In this document: positions 9,874 to 20,525 of the stretch, piece by piece
Numbering within the stretch: the stretch's first letter is position 1
How the letters are laid out: each line of letters starts with the position of its first letter
Source: Conoideocrella luteorostrata
Lineage: Eukaryota; Ascomycota; Sordariomycetes; Hypocreales; Clavicipitaceae
NCBI GenBank assembly: GCA_032433595.1
Contig: JASWJB010000225.1
Location: forward strand, 1-64,000
Direction of reading: 5' to 3'
DNA length: 64,000 nt
Translations under genes and position numbers: made by a program
Notes under the pieces: model-generated
What the model was told of the DNA's origin: nothing
Databases searched by the model: none
The model's input: the letters and a program-made list of their open reading frames with translations, nothing else

Positions 9874-11691
9874 ATGCAGACCATGGCCTCCAACTCGGTC
9901 TGCTTCCTGTGCATTTCAACTCTGGGTCGACGTATAGTGCCGCGCGCGCTCATCCAGCCCCTCATCGCCCAGCGGCTATTTTCTAGACAAGCCAAGGCAA
10001 GACCCTCACGCATGGTCCTTTCTGACAGAGTCTATCGAACCCCTGCCCAGGCCGACAAGCACAAGTCACGGAAAGATTCGATAGATGGTCCCTTTGCCGG
10101 TATGAACAGACGGGTTGCGAATGTTGATACAAACCGAGCCAAGACACCACAAGGGTACCTGAGGAGGGACAGCAAAGATGCTACCTCTAGGAAGGATGAG
10201 CGACGGACTCCAGACAATCGCAAGGCGCTCAGGATGCAGAGAGCTCTGGCAGCTGTTTCGTACGGCAAACGGACGACTTTGAAGGAGAAGATGTCACAAT
10301 ACGAATCGTTTGCTCAATTTGATCTACTACCGGCACTCAAATCAGCCATATCCAACGAGCTGTTCAAGAATATGGTAGACATTCGGCCAACCCCTGTGCA
10401 GCGGCTCGCCATTCCCGCATTATTAGGGCAATCTGGTGTAGGGGAGTCAAAGAAGCCAAACCAAGTCATGGAGTCTTTCCTCTTGGCCGCCGAGACTGGT
10501 TCGGGGAAGACGTTGGCTTATCTGCTTCCAGCTATCGATGCGCTCAAGATTGCAGAAGCCGAGGACTCGGAAATCCAAGCCTACAAGGAGCGCTTCGAGA
10601 TAGAAAAGGCTCGACACCAGGCGGACAATTTCAAAGGCAAGCCACTGGAAGAGCCACACCCTACCATGGCTCGGCCCAAGGCTGTTGTTTTAGTGCCTAC
10701 GGCTGAACTTGCCCAGCAGGTCATGAAAGTGTCCAAATCGCTTTCCCACGTGGCCAAGTTCAAGACCGAAATGATATCCTCCGACCTCAAGGCACAACAA
10801 ATCCAGCGCAACCTATACGGACCAAGGGGTATCGATATTGTAGTGTCCACGCCGCATTTACTGGCATCCATGGCAGACTCTGACCCCAACATTTTATCTC
10901 GAGTTTCTCACTTGATTGTCGATGAGGCGGATTCTCTACTGGATAGAAGCTTTGCGCCAGTCACCACGAGCATCATTGAACGAGCCATGCCGTCTTTGAA
11001 GAAACTTGTGTGCTGCTCTGCCACAATTCCTAAAAAACTAAACAACTATCTGGCCACAAATTACCCGAAAATGGTGCGCATCACCACTCCTAATCTGCAC
11101 GCCATCCCACGACGTGTCCAGCTTGGTGTGATTGATGTCTCTAAAGATCCTTACCGGAACAACAAGGACCTAGCGTGCGCCGACGCGATTTATACCATTG
11201 GCAGGGAAGCTTCCGTTCACGAAGGCCTTGTGAAGGGCGAGGTCGACGTTCGCCGAGTCTTGGTCTTTGTTAATGAGCGGGAACGGACGGAGGAGGTAGC
11301 AGAATATTTACGGTCCAAGGGCATAGATGCACAGGCCCTGCATCGGGACACTCCCGAAAAGCGACACGGCGAAGTGCTTGAGCTGTTCACGTCACATGAA
11401 CCGTTACGAATCACCACCCCGGCCGTTACTTCTGGCCGGAAACGGTCTTTGCCTAATGTGAAGGCATTGGTGGTCACGGACCTGGCATCGAGGGGTATCG
11501 ACACCGTTGCAGTCAGACATGTCATTTTGTACGACGTTCCGCACACCACGATTGACTTTATTCACCGATTGGGTCGAGCGGGGCGGATGGGTCGCCGTGG
11601 CAGAGGGATTGTTCTTGTTGGGAACAATGATAGAAAGGATGTGGTTTCGGAGGTGAAGAGTAGCATGTTTATGGGCCAGGCGCTTATTTAG
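9874..11691 (+). CDS. MRH4: Mitochondrial DEAD-box RNA helicase MRH4
   Basis: This is an intronless gene of 605 residues. The open frame extends upstream to a TTG, but the first ATG is 9874. The N terminus is basic, rich in Arg/Ser and free of acidic residues, as a mitochondrial presequence should be. Helicase motifs appear in order: Q-motif region (RPTPVQRLAIPALLG), motif I AAETGSGKT at about residue 204, PTAELAQQV (Ia), DEAD at about 350, SAT (III), ARGID-type motif V (DLASRGIDT) and HRLGRAGRMGR (VI). The N-terminal extension and motif spacing match fungal MRH4, which assembles the mitochondrial large ribosomal subunit. The C terminus is short after motif VI, as in that family. Confidence 0.9.
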   Translation: MQTMASNSVCFLCISTLGRRIVPRALIQPLIAQRLFSRQAKARPSRMVLSDRVYRTPAQADKHKSRKDSIDGPFAGMNRRVANVDTNRAKTPQGYLRRDSKDATSRKDERRTPDNRKALRMQRALAAVSYGKRTTLKEKMSQYESFAQFDLLPALKSAISNELFKNMVDIRPTPVQRLAIPALLGQSGVGESKKPNQVMESFLLAAETGSGKTLAYLLPAIDALKIAEAEDSEIQAYKERFEIEKARHQADNFKGKPLEEPHPTMARPKAVVLVPTAELAQQVMKVSKSLSHVAKFKTEMISSDLKAQQIQRNLYGPRGIDIVVSTPHLLASMADSDPNILSRVSHLIVDEADSLLDRSFAPVTTSIIERAMPSLKKLVCCSATIPKKLNNYLATNYPKMVRITTPNLHAIPRRVQLGVIDVSKDPYRNNKDLACADAIYTIGREASVHEGLVKGEVDVRRVLVFVNERERTEEVAEYLRSKGIDAQALHRDTPEKRHGEVLELFTSHEPLRITTPAVTSGRKRSLPNVKALVVTDLASRGIDTVAVRHVILYDVPHTTIDFIHRLGRAGRMGRRGRGIVLVGNNDRKDVVSEVKSSMFMGQALI

Positions 11692-12318
11692 AGAGCTCAT
11701 GTTGGGCCCTTGCGACTTTTGCAAGTTTGTAAGATATTGAATGTGTGTATACAATACAGTAAGAGTAGAGTAGGGCAGAGTAGAGTAGCCGGTCGGCACT
11801 GCGGCATGACGCACATGGACGGATGGGTTAGGGCTGGGATGACGGCATAAACTGTAAAAATAAAAGCATTTACGAAGAGGATTCGGGGCCATGAATCGTC
11901 ATGCATCTTTGGCTGCGTTGAAAGTTGCCGCTATGTTGTCCAGAGTACACATTGTTTGTAGAGATGATGTCTTCTTGATAACCCTTGTGAAGCAATGTGG
12001 TTGGTTGGGCCAAGAAACTAAAGTGGTTAGTCGACCTCTGCGGAGTACCTTCGACGAGCACCACATCGCGTCGCGACGCGTCTCGGTCCCAGCCGCCAAA
12101 ATACCCACCCGCATTGGCAATTCAGAATTCACAATTCACCTCCTTACCCTCGCCTCACCCTCGCCTCACCCTCGCCCAAGCTCTATCGACTTGTTCATTC
12201 GAGCAAGCTATCTTCACATCGCATCTGTAATACACCTACTCTATAATCTTCCAAGTGACATTTGAAACCCTCCTTACAGCTGCTGGAGTACTTATTTCCT
12301 TCTCCCTCTCTGTTCGCC
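11692..12318. other. Spacer between MRH4 and the next gene
   Basis: It holds a GAGTAGAGTAG-type simple repeat at about 11763-11788 and a tandem CTCGCCTCACC repeat at about 12149-12176 close to the next start codon, inside a CT-rich promoter-like tract. A CGGAGTACC near 12041 is a near match to the recurring spacer word. No gene is evident. Confidence 0.35.
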
Positions 12319-14076
12319 ATGCCTCGACCAAGGCGAACGCGACAGGCGCCTTCCGCAAACAATCCAAACCCGAAACCTGGCGCATTCATTGCCACCGACG
12401 AAGATGACGAGCAAAGAGGCCGCACCGGGGGTTTGAAAAGGGCAGCACGTTCTTTGAAAACCCACAAAACCCACAACAGGATCAACGAGGAGGATGCCCT
12501 CCGTGCCGCGAATCAAAGCCGGGATGCCGCTCTGGACCGACTTGCGAACGAGGACCCAACCGTCACAAGTGGCCCAGATGACACAAGAAGCTCAGTGGAA
12601 ATCGGCCGACGTGTCCTTGCTACACCATCTATGAGAAGAGACACGACTGGCTTGGATTTGGCGGACGACAGCGTGTTTGGAGATCTTGGAGACAGTTTTG
12701 CGGATGGCGATGTTCCAGAAGCTCCCCATTCCGCTGCGAGCTCGTCCATGACACTGAGCCACTTCAAGACAAGACCTAGGTCGCGGCAGTCTAGCATTAT
12801 CGGGCGCAATGATCCGCCTATCCGACCCAGCAGCAGGGGAGGAAATTCTACTGCCGGTGTGAGCTCATCCTTCAACATTGGTGTTTTTAGACGACGCGCC
12901 AGGGAACCCAGTATCTTGGCGACATCACGACGCGCACGGTCGCGAACTGGTAGTGTAGCTGGGAGTGCAGCTGGGAGTGTCACGAGCAGTAGGGCAGCCA
13001 GTGTCGCGCAGGACTCTGAGCTCGAAAGTGAGGGCGAGTTTGCACCCGAGGCAGAGTCGACACCCTTGGACAACAGACGTCGCTCGCGACGAACCCAGCA
13101 GCAGGTGGAACGGGAGCCTTCACCTGAGCGTCGCAGACGGTCAACAAGAAAAAGGAAGAGTGAAGATGACGCGGAGTTAGGAACTGATCGACCCGGAAAG
13201 ATTAGTCGTGTGGAGGCTAATGGCGGCTTGGATATAAACAGCGACTCCGATCTGTCGGATGTGCCATCTCCGTCGCCTCCGGCTCGTTTTGTTCGGCCAA
13301 TTACTCCTGTGAATATGGATGAGATTACCGCTCCACCCGCAAGCAGTGATTCGGAGCATGACGATGCTGTCTGGCCCGACATCCACACACTCGCTAAGAA
13401 ACGCCGCCGTCCCTCTGTAACTACGCCGCTCCGAAACAACGACGATTTATCCGACATCTCCACGCCACCTTCCTTGACACATTCGCCCAACCTGGCCACC
13501 ACTACCAGAGGACGAGCCGCGTCTAAACGCAACCCTTCGCCTAAAATCACAACTGCAGACCTAGCCAGCCTACTTCCCAAGCGTAGGTACAAGCGCAATC
13601 GTGATGATTTTGACATTGACAGTGATGTGGAGGGCGACGCTTCTAGCAAGGACGATGGTGATGACGACGGACCATCTCGCCAAGTCTCTAGGTCAGGAAG
13701 ACGGAAGGGCAGTCGACCGCCTAGCCGAGCTACATCACGGCCAGCTACGCGAGGCGGTGCTCACTCTCGACTACATAACGTCTTGAAGCCGAAGCAAACC
13801 CTAGCGTCTGTTCGTCGCTCGGCCAGAACCGCGAACAAGACGTATCGACGCCAGGAAGATAAAGAGAACGAAAGTGAGGGAGCAGACGACGAGAACGATA
13901 ATAGCCAATTCGCGCCGCTTCCTGATGACACTTTTGATGATGCCGGTGCAATGGTTGCAGATATTCAAAACGCTGATGAGCTTAAGAAGGCTAGCAAGAA
14001 GTTTCTGGAGGTGGACCAGTGGGAGTTGTCTTTTGAAGAAGTGGCCGAGCCTCCGTCGGATCAAGGGGCGCGTTGA
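12319..14076 (+). CDS. Disordered, nuclear-type protein with KEN box
   Basis: The 585-residue protein has no recognised domain. The frame is open back to a TTG, but the first ATG is 12319 in a good context (CGCCATGC), giving MPRPRRTRQAP. Composition is extreme: Ser, Arg, Asp and Pro dominate. There is a Ser/Ala/Gly-rich repeat (about residues 210-235), several basic nuclear-signal-like patches (SPERRRRSTRKRK, RSGRRKGSR) and long acidic runs. A KEN tripeptide at residues 515-517 (EDKENE) resembles an APC/C degron. The last 70 residues look conserved and helical, ending FLEVDQWELSFEEV (about 562-575). A nuclear, possibly cell-cycle-regulated protein is inference. I could not assign a family. 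The long antisense ORF is a shadow of its codon bias. Confidence 0.75.
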   Translation: MPRPRRTRQAPSANNPNPKPGAFIATDEDDEQRGRTGGLKRAARSLKTHKTHNRINEEDALRAANQSRDAALDRLANEDPTVTSGPDDTRSSVEIGRRVLATPSMRRDTTGLDLADDSVFGDLGDSFADGDVPEAPHSAASSSMTLSHFKTRPRSRQSSIIGRNDPPIRPSSRGGNSTAGVSSSFNIGVFRRRAREPSILATSRRARSRTGSVAGSAAGSVTSSRAASVAQDSELESEGEFAPEAESTPLDNRRRSRRTQQQVEREPSPERRRRSTRKRKSEDDAELGTDRPGKISRVEANGGLDINSDSDLSDVPSPSPPARFVRPITPVNMDEITAPPASSDSEHDDAVWPDIHTLAKKRRRPSVTTPLRNNDDLSDISTPPSLTHSPNLATTTRGRAASKRNPSPKITTADLASLLPKRRYKRNRDDFDIDSDVEGDASSKDDGDDDGPSRQVSRSGRRKGSRPPSRATSRPATRGGAHSRLHNVLKPKQTLASVRRSARTANKTYRRQEDKENESEGADDENDNSQFAPLPDDTFDDAGAMVADIQNADELKKASKKFLEVDQWELSFEEVAEPPSDQGAR

Positions 14077-14517
14077 AAAGACGTATTAGATACGTGGCGG
14101 TTTATGGTTTGTTTACGACTTTATGGAGGCGTATTAGGAGCAACTGATCGAGCCAGGGCAACGGTGTTCTTGAGTTTGGTTTAGCCTTTAGGAAAAAGCA
14201 ACGGCCATGGGTCTACGGTACTTGGAGTGGTTGTGATTTAGGGATAGTGGTTTTGATATTGTGGGTTTCCATTCCCATAGCCCGCATTTACGAAAAGAAG
14301 ATGATTCGCTTACCCATTTGTATTTTGTAAAGCCGTGAGGATTAAATAGATGCTATGAATGATGAACACATCCATGACTGCACATCGTGAAATTAGTCAA
14401 TGTTCTCCAGCAGGATATAGCTGGAATTTATCATGAAGTATAAAGCAAAAAAAGACGGTGACCTTGGTCCTTTAAACAACGCCGTGACGCCTGCTGCTCT
14501 AGTCCTATTTCGGGTTC
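14077..14517. other. Convergent 3' intergenic region
   Basis: This lies between the stops of two convergent genes and is AT-leaning, with AATAAA-like and TATAAA-like words suited to 3' end formation on both strands. No coding signal. Confidence 0.35.
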
Positions 14518-15462
14518 TCACCCAGCCAAACAAACCTCCTCTGTCCTCTGTTCCACCACGCCCAGCATGGGATCCAACTGATTGGGATCCCGCATGCCGA
14601 TGGTAATATCATCTGGTAGCAGACCTGACATGTAGAGTTTCTAGAGCAGACAAAAAGTCAATATCAGTACAATGTGCTTCTCTCGCAGAACCAGAAAGAG
14701 AGACGCGGGAAAAAATAAAAAATAAAGTATAAAGCCAATCATTCTTACCCTCTTTACATCCTCAAACTTGGCCTCCTTCGCCGTATACTCCCGAATCACT
14801 TGCTCCGTCTCAAAGTCAACATACACTCTTGTATCCCTTATCCGGACAACCACATTATCGAGCCTCATAAACAGTCGACACAGTAGCAGCATCCTCTTCT
14901 CATGAACACGCACTTTCGCACTGTACATGGATATGCCGTTATCGTCCAATTCGCTCTCATACAGGACGACCTCATCGAAGAATAGGATCGGATCACGACG
15001 CTTCAGCAATTCGATTGGTATTTTCTTGTCTGTAGGCTGAAACGCCAGTTTGGAGGAAGGACCAATCGTTCCCGCATAGGTTGTTGAGTAGCTCCAATCG
15101 TAGGGCTTCACGACCTCTTTGATCTTCTGGGTCTGCGACTCGCGCGTGGATTCCCAGTCTCGCGCGTAGGCGACCTTGAGCATGTGCTTGTCCGTCTTGT
15201 CGACCGCATCGAGAGCGTGGAAGGTGTTGAACTCGATGGACCAGTTGGAGGGGTGGTGGGTAATGGAGACGAGGTTGTCACCAAAGATCATTTCGGGGAC
15301 GGGGATACCGAGTGTGGAGGTGAGGTGGTCGATGGCGGCGGCCTTTGAGATAGGGAGCTTGCGCGTGGAGACAGCGAAGGAGTTTTGCGTGTGGGTTTTG
15401 GTGGCGGACGAGAGAGAGGAGGGCGTGGGGAAGGGCTCGTTGGGGGAGGTGACATGGTTCAT
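14518..15462 (-). CDS. TIP41: TIP41 family PP2A-phosphatase regulator
   Basis: Exons are 15462-14749 and 14640-14518, giving 278 residues, which is the usual family size. TIP41/TIPRL proteins bind type 2A phosphatase catalytic subunits and act in TOR signalling with Tap42. The core (about residues 30-240) holds family blocks such as IPVPEMIFGDNLVSI, YDWSYSTTYAGTIG, LLKRRDPILFFDEVVLYE and KRMLLLCRLFMRLDNVVVRI. The second exon supplies the characteristic acidic end (KLYMSGLLPDDITIG). ATG 15462 (MNHVTSPNEP) is the first in-frame ATG; upstream sequence stays open only to a GTG. Without removing the 108-bp intron the frame would run into a hydrophobic, non-family tail. Confidence 0.93.
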
Positions 15463-18400
15463 TGTGAGGTTTCTTGGGGTTCTACGTGAACCATGTGGAA
15501 CAGCGAGGTATGGTGCTTGAAGGGAACGCGGCGGTGGTGGAAGGTGACGTTGAGAGAGAGTTGAGTTGATGGTGGTGGTGGTGGGGTTGCGGTCCGCGGG
15601 GTTGGAATGGAGTTTGAGCTTCAGCTTCAGCTTGCCAGACACATACGTAGTGAATAAGGTCCTTTTATCAATTGACGAAGGTTCTTGGATCAGGGTATGA
15701 AGATTATGCTAGCACGGATTTTCCATTCATTACAGAAAAAACTGGATAGATTCCATTTCTTACTCTTTTCAATTGTCGATTTTATGGAACATTCAGGGGT
15801 GGAACAGCGCATAGCGACACGATTCTTCAACCTAGACCCCGCGACTATCAACACTAAGGCAATTTATATCCATCAATTACGCGAGCAAAAACATCTTTGA
15901 ACAATCTCCCCAGCAGGGATAAGTCGAGCCTCTACTCCTGATGAAACAGTAATACATGCACCACCCAAGAATTAAGCCAAGCTCCCCTCCCATTGATCGA
16001 ACGTAGAGCCTCCTATTGACTCATGAATCGAACATGGGAAAGATTGTCACTCTTGACACACAAAGCCCCCGCATCAACTATGCTCCTCGAGATTCGCGAA
16101 TAAATAGCAGTTGCTGTACTATCCAATCCCCGGGAACACATATTACCGCGTATTACGAATAAAAACACATTAAGACCGCGACAGAAATGAACGGAACTAC
16201 ATTTAGGGGAGTACAAAGAGCGATTCTACAAACAAGTTTCATTTATTTACTTCCAATCGCCCCTGCGCCGTGATTCATCGAACGTGCTCAAGGTCCCGGA
16301 ATGTATCGGTTGCTCCTTATCTTGCTTCTTCCTGCTCTGTATGATGCGCCGTGACGAATGCTTCTCTTCAGATGGATTGCAGGCGCACTGAATAGTAGGT
16401 TAAAAAAAAATATAAGCCACTAGGACAAATATTCGAAATAAATGACTCGATCGGCTGGAGGTGCCGGCTAATATGGTGGGAAGCCATGCTGGCTGCGGCG
16501 AGATATTGGAATCATTGGATTCTTCAAAGTAGGATTAGTCAGAATTGTTTTTGTTTTTTTGTGAGCATTGTCTTGTTTCAGAACGTCTTCATGAATAATG
16601 TATTTTTTTTTTGGATTTCGTATTGAGTTAACAACGGGAACTACCCTGACATTGGGGGAATTATGGCTATAGAAGGGATCTAGCTCTGATTCATAGCAAT
16701 TTAATTTACATAGACGGCGATGAGGATGTCATATCATCGTTGGCACATATTGGAAGAGAGGCGTCTTCCTTCTTAGAAACTTAGCTACATTAGGCAGCTC
16801 TTTATTTGGTTGTAGTGAGAAGAGACTCTGACCTGTAATCAACACAACTTCGCTGATGAGGCCGTCCATCAAATTGCCCGTCCTCTGTCCATGTCTGCTG
16901 ATTCCATCCCTGTCTGTCATTCTTACATAGTGGATTGCATTGTTTTCAAACCCGCGCCATGAATAGTAACTTTCTGAGGTCTAGTGTGGCAACAGGTGCA
17001 CCTTCAGCCTCTGCAGGCACCTCGACCAGAGACTTTAGTCTAGCAGACAGACTAAATTGAAGATATTCATTTCCAAATGTAAAGAGGGCTTCATTTATTA
17101 AGGTTTGTATATTGGATAACAGGGCTTTCTTTTTCCCTTTATGCATACATATCATGCGTGTATCACGGTTCTAACTTTTCTTCGGCATCTACATGAGCTC
17201 AAATCGACTACACTTCAGTTGAGCCTTCGCCGCAAGTGTCCTGTCCAACCTCCACTGGAATGATATGACATTCTTTCACAGACTGACGCAACACAGAAGA
17301 GCGGCTCTAATGCAAGTGCTACTTATATCGAAATATCATGCTCAAAAGGCTACCAGGTGCGACCAGTGATGGTAAATCTTGATGAACATTTTAGGTTCAT
17401 CACAACGCAGGAAGATGGGATCGCATTCTCCGATTTCGGGAAGGTTTGTGATAGGCGACTTAGCTGCCTGCGGTATGAGAGACCATGGCGCCTCTGGCTT
17501 GAAAGTCTAACCAGACACAGGCCATGGACCGGCCCGTCTCTAACACGTGTGCGCATCGAGAAGCCGTATGACAGCGGTTCCTGACGGGATACTATTTACA
17601 GTTACCGTGTAAAGTATCACACGAGACAAAACAAGCCAAAAAGCTTGTGACTGAGGACTTGCGACGGGAGAGTCCCGAGAAACAACTAGTACTGGGGAAG
17701 GAGCGGCGGGGAAGTAGAGGTCCATTTCTTTCAGCAGCTCCCAGACAATGATGCCAAGAGTATATGGATGAGGGTATGCTCAGCATCCCTGATAAAAAAG
17801 TTCAACCCGATTGGTTTCGGCGTCCCTAACACAATACTCTAAATGTTCAAATTTAGGCTTTCTAGGACTAAACCTGTCTTCTACGAGCTTGTCACTTTCT
17901 CAGTGCGCTGCGTAATCTTATTTTCAATGCACTTCATCTACACTCTTAGTACACAGGGTCTGTCTCTGAGCCTCTCTATTGCCATCCACGTCAATAAACT
18001 TTGTGCATGCCATGCAAACTCCTCCAGCTACTTACTCAATATTATATTAGTCTTTGACGAAAGACTTTACCTTTTCCACGGCGTCTTATAAGCTTCACTT
18101 TAACCATGCCTCTCTTGAACTCTCATTGTATGATTATAGGGAGCGCCTCGTCATCTCGAATAGTCATTAACTTTATACTTTACATTTAGCATTTGCGAAT
18201 GCTTCAAGAAGGTTTCTCTCTCAAATTGTCCGCTATAAAAAGAAGATTGCGTCCTCTCAAGTTTCGATTTTCTTTTTCTTCTTCTTCATCATCATCTCGA
18301 CCAACAGCACATCTCATTACCAGCCAACTTGTCTTACAGTAACTACCACTACCGCTATCATTACTATCACCATCACTATTACTACTATCATCACTATCAT

Positions 18401-18516
18401 CATCATCATCATCATCACCATCACTATCACCATCATCACCATCGCCACTACCGTCACCACCATCACCACCACCTCACCTAACCAAAGCCCCTTTTGAACA
18501 AAGGGCAGATACCACA
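15463..18516. other. Gene-poor 3-kb region
   Basis: About 3 kb between the divergent TIP41 and 18517 genes contains only short ORFs without coding character. It is AT-leaning with scattered T runs (near 16555 and 16600). The last 180 bases carry a long CAT/CAC/ACT microsatellite, listed separately. I found no transposon ends and no tRNA. Confidence 0.4.
18341..18474 (+). repeat. Imperfect ATC/ACC trinucleotide microsatellite
   Basis: About 134 bases are almost entirely ATC, ACC and ACT triplets, with the purest CAT run near 18395-18415. It ends about 42 bases before the start codon at 18517, so it is probably in the 5' untranslated leader or core promoter. Confidence 0.85.
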
Positions 18517-19713
18517 ATGGCCAGCTTTCACGCTTCTCCCTCTTCTCCCTCTTCTCCCCTTTCTTCTTGGTCTTTCCCGTCATCACCATCCTCCTCGCCG
18601 CCGTCCTCCTTATTGTCCTCCACCACCGCGTTAAGACCTGCTTCGCCGAAGCATGCTTCTTCCATCCTAGAATGGGAGCCGGTATGTGAGCGACTCAGCA
18701 GGTCCGCACAAAAGCTTGTCAAGAAGATGGGCATCAAGTACTTCTTGTATAACTTGGGGGCACTTAACTACAAAGGCTCGCCTCAACAGTGGAGTCAGTT
18801 CCCTGACGTGCCACTTGAGGACGCAGACGGCCCAACTCAACACGGATCTATTACGGGTACCGCTTACAATTTCCTCGACGTTCATAACCCATCTGCCCTC
18901 TTGCAATGCGAGAGGTGTGGAACTCGATGTGACCTGGCCTACAATATCGTGGACGATAATAAGGATACTGGCGTTTATGAAACGGACAAAACCATTTGTG
19001 TTTTGTCCTACTATCATTGCCCGCTGAAGTCGATCCAGAAGTGCAGCTTTCAGAGCCGTATAGAATGGGACGCAGCTGAAAAGCTTATGTTCCACACCAA
19101 CAAGGAGAGCACCCTCAAGAGCCTGCAGCATCACCTCATGTATCTGCAGGTGCCAAAAATAAGTGACGATATCTTTGCTGAGGGCGACATTGAGCCCAAG
19201 ACTCATGAGATATACAACTCCTACCGGGGGCTCCGAGTCTTTCTCCACCAGGCCAGGCAGGATCGTCTGGAAGATCCTGAGTCATATAACGAGGACGAAG
19301 ATATGGCCAGCTTTGTCAACGAGTTCCCGGCCTGGGGGGACCTGATGACCGACATCACCCTGGCTGAGAAGGGACTCATCCACCAAGACCACATCCTAGC
19401 CATGTACGGTCTCACTCCTGCTGGCACCGACTACTTGTGCCGATACAAGTCCGAGTGGGAGAGAGAATTGAGCTGGCTGAACGCATTTGCCGGTTGGCAA
19501 GGACGCATGCCGCCTGATCAGCTTGAGAAGAGCCGACATTGGACTCAGTGCATTGGGGTTGTGTTGGAGGCTCTGGTTGAAGCAGAGAACAAGCTCGACG
19601 GCAAGCTCGACAACTTGCAGAGCTTTGATGCGATTAGGGCTCAGGCACGCTTGCTGTTCCGGTTTCTGCACAGTTCCTTGGTTTACTTGGCTGCTGAAAT
19701 CAGGCTCGACTAG
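18517..19713 (+). CDS. Unrecognised protein with Cys-rich segment
   Basis: This is a single-exon gene of 398 residues. Residues 1-45 are low-complexity Ser/Pro (MASFHASPSSPSSPLSS). The rest has normal globular composition. A Cys cluster, CERCGTRC at about 131-138 followed by CVLSYYHC and KCSF near 165-185, could bind zinc, but the spacing matches no finger I know. The C-terminal 150 residues are helix-friendly and Trp/Glu/Leu-rich, with no signal peptide or membrane segment. The ATG context is good. I do not recognise the family; it could be lineage-restricted. Simple-sequence repeats flank it on both sides. Codon use and length without stops argue that it is real. Confidence 0.65.
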   Translation: MASFHASPSSPSSPLSSWSFPSSPSSSPPSSLLSSTTALRPASPKHASSILEWEPVCERLSRSAQKLVKKMGIKYFLYNLGALNYKGSPQQWSQFPDVPLEDADGPTQHGSITGTAYNFLDVHNPSALLQCERCGTRCDLAYNIVDDNKDTGVYETDKTICVLSYYHCPLKSIQKCSFQSRIEWDAAEKLMFHTNKESTLKSLQHHLMYLQVPKISDDIFAEGDIEPKTHEIYNSYRGLRVFLHQARQDRLEDPESYNEDEDMASFVNEFPAWGDLMTDITLAEKGLIHQDHILAMYGLTPAGTDYLCRYKSEWERELSWLNAFAGWQGRMPPDQLEKSRHWTQCIGVVLEALVEAENKLDGKLDNLQSFDAIRAQARLLFRFLHSSLVYLAAEIRLD

Positions 19714-19778
19714 GCATGACAACTACAACAATAGCAACAACAATAACATCATCATCATCATCATTATTATTATTATTA

Positions 19779-19809
<31 letters not shown>

Positions 19810-20525
19810 CTGTTGCAGCCTCAGCCGCTAGTAGGCAGGGAGGTTAACGAAGGGCTGGGGTATTCTCAATTTTCCACGTAGAAGCAACAACGATATCATG
19901 ATCAACAGTTGCAATCTCAACGGCCCGCAGAGGCGTAGTCGGTGGCCTCAGTGGGAGCTTTTTTCTTTGGGGGTGAAAGGGGGTAAAGATCTCGGATCAT
20001 CCATCCACAATCCAAATTTGCTAATTTTGTTCATTTGCTTGGAGTATTTGGTGTTTGTCGATTCGTCTAAAATTTTCGCATTGTTATCTTGCTTGGGCAT
20101 CATAAATGGCTCCCAGTTTTATCAGGATATTTTCTTTACACAGTTAAATGAACAAGATTTATTCTTTTAATAATTTCTAAAATGCTGTCTGATTCCTACT
20201 AGTACTCACAATTTCCCCGGCTAAGTTAAGGCGACTTGTACTGATTATTAGTATGAGTGACCCTTTGATCCCCCCAAGCATGTTGAGGTGGGTTGCCCGA
20301 CCGCCCACCCGCTTTTGCCCACTATCGCGTTGCCGTGACAACGACCAACACCGACTGTTTGACTTAGACCAAGGGTAACGGCCATCCATTCCCCGACCAG
20401 CATTTAGATCAGCTGGTCCATGAGGCAGAGAAAGAGCTCCTTGTTCCTACTATTCTCCCTCACTTATTCACCTACAGTTTATTATTTTCTTCTTCTTTGG
20501 GGTCGATACCTTCACCGTTGGTTCA
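19714..20525. other. Spacer before the Aurora kinase gene
   Basis: Apart from the compound microsatellite at its left end, this holds AT-leaning sequence and a CT-rich stretch just before 20526 (TTTTCTTCTTCTTTGG), typical of a fungal core promoter. No gene is evident. Confidence 0.4.
19724..19808 (+). repeat. Compound CAA-CAT-TTA-TCG microsatellite
   Basis: Directly downstream of the stop at 19713, runs of CAA, CAT, ATT and CGT triplets follow each other with single-base transitions between units. It probably lies in the 3' untranslated region. Confidence 0.85.

Noticed and set aside
12513..13649. 378-codon ORF antisense to the KEN-box protein gene
   Set aside because: It is the mirror of a strongly biased, repeat-rich coding frame and has no domain; the plus-strand frame has the better start and a conserved end.
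18317..18589. Minus-strand Met/Val-rich ORF
   Set aside because: It is a translation of the trinucleotide microsatellite and has no other support.
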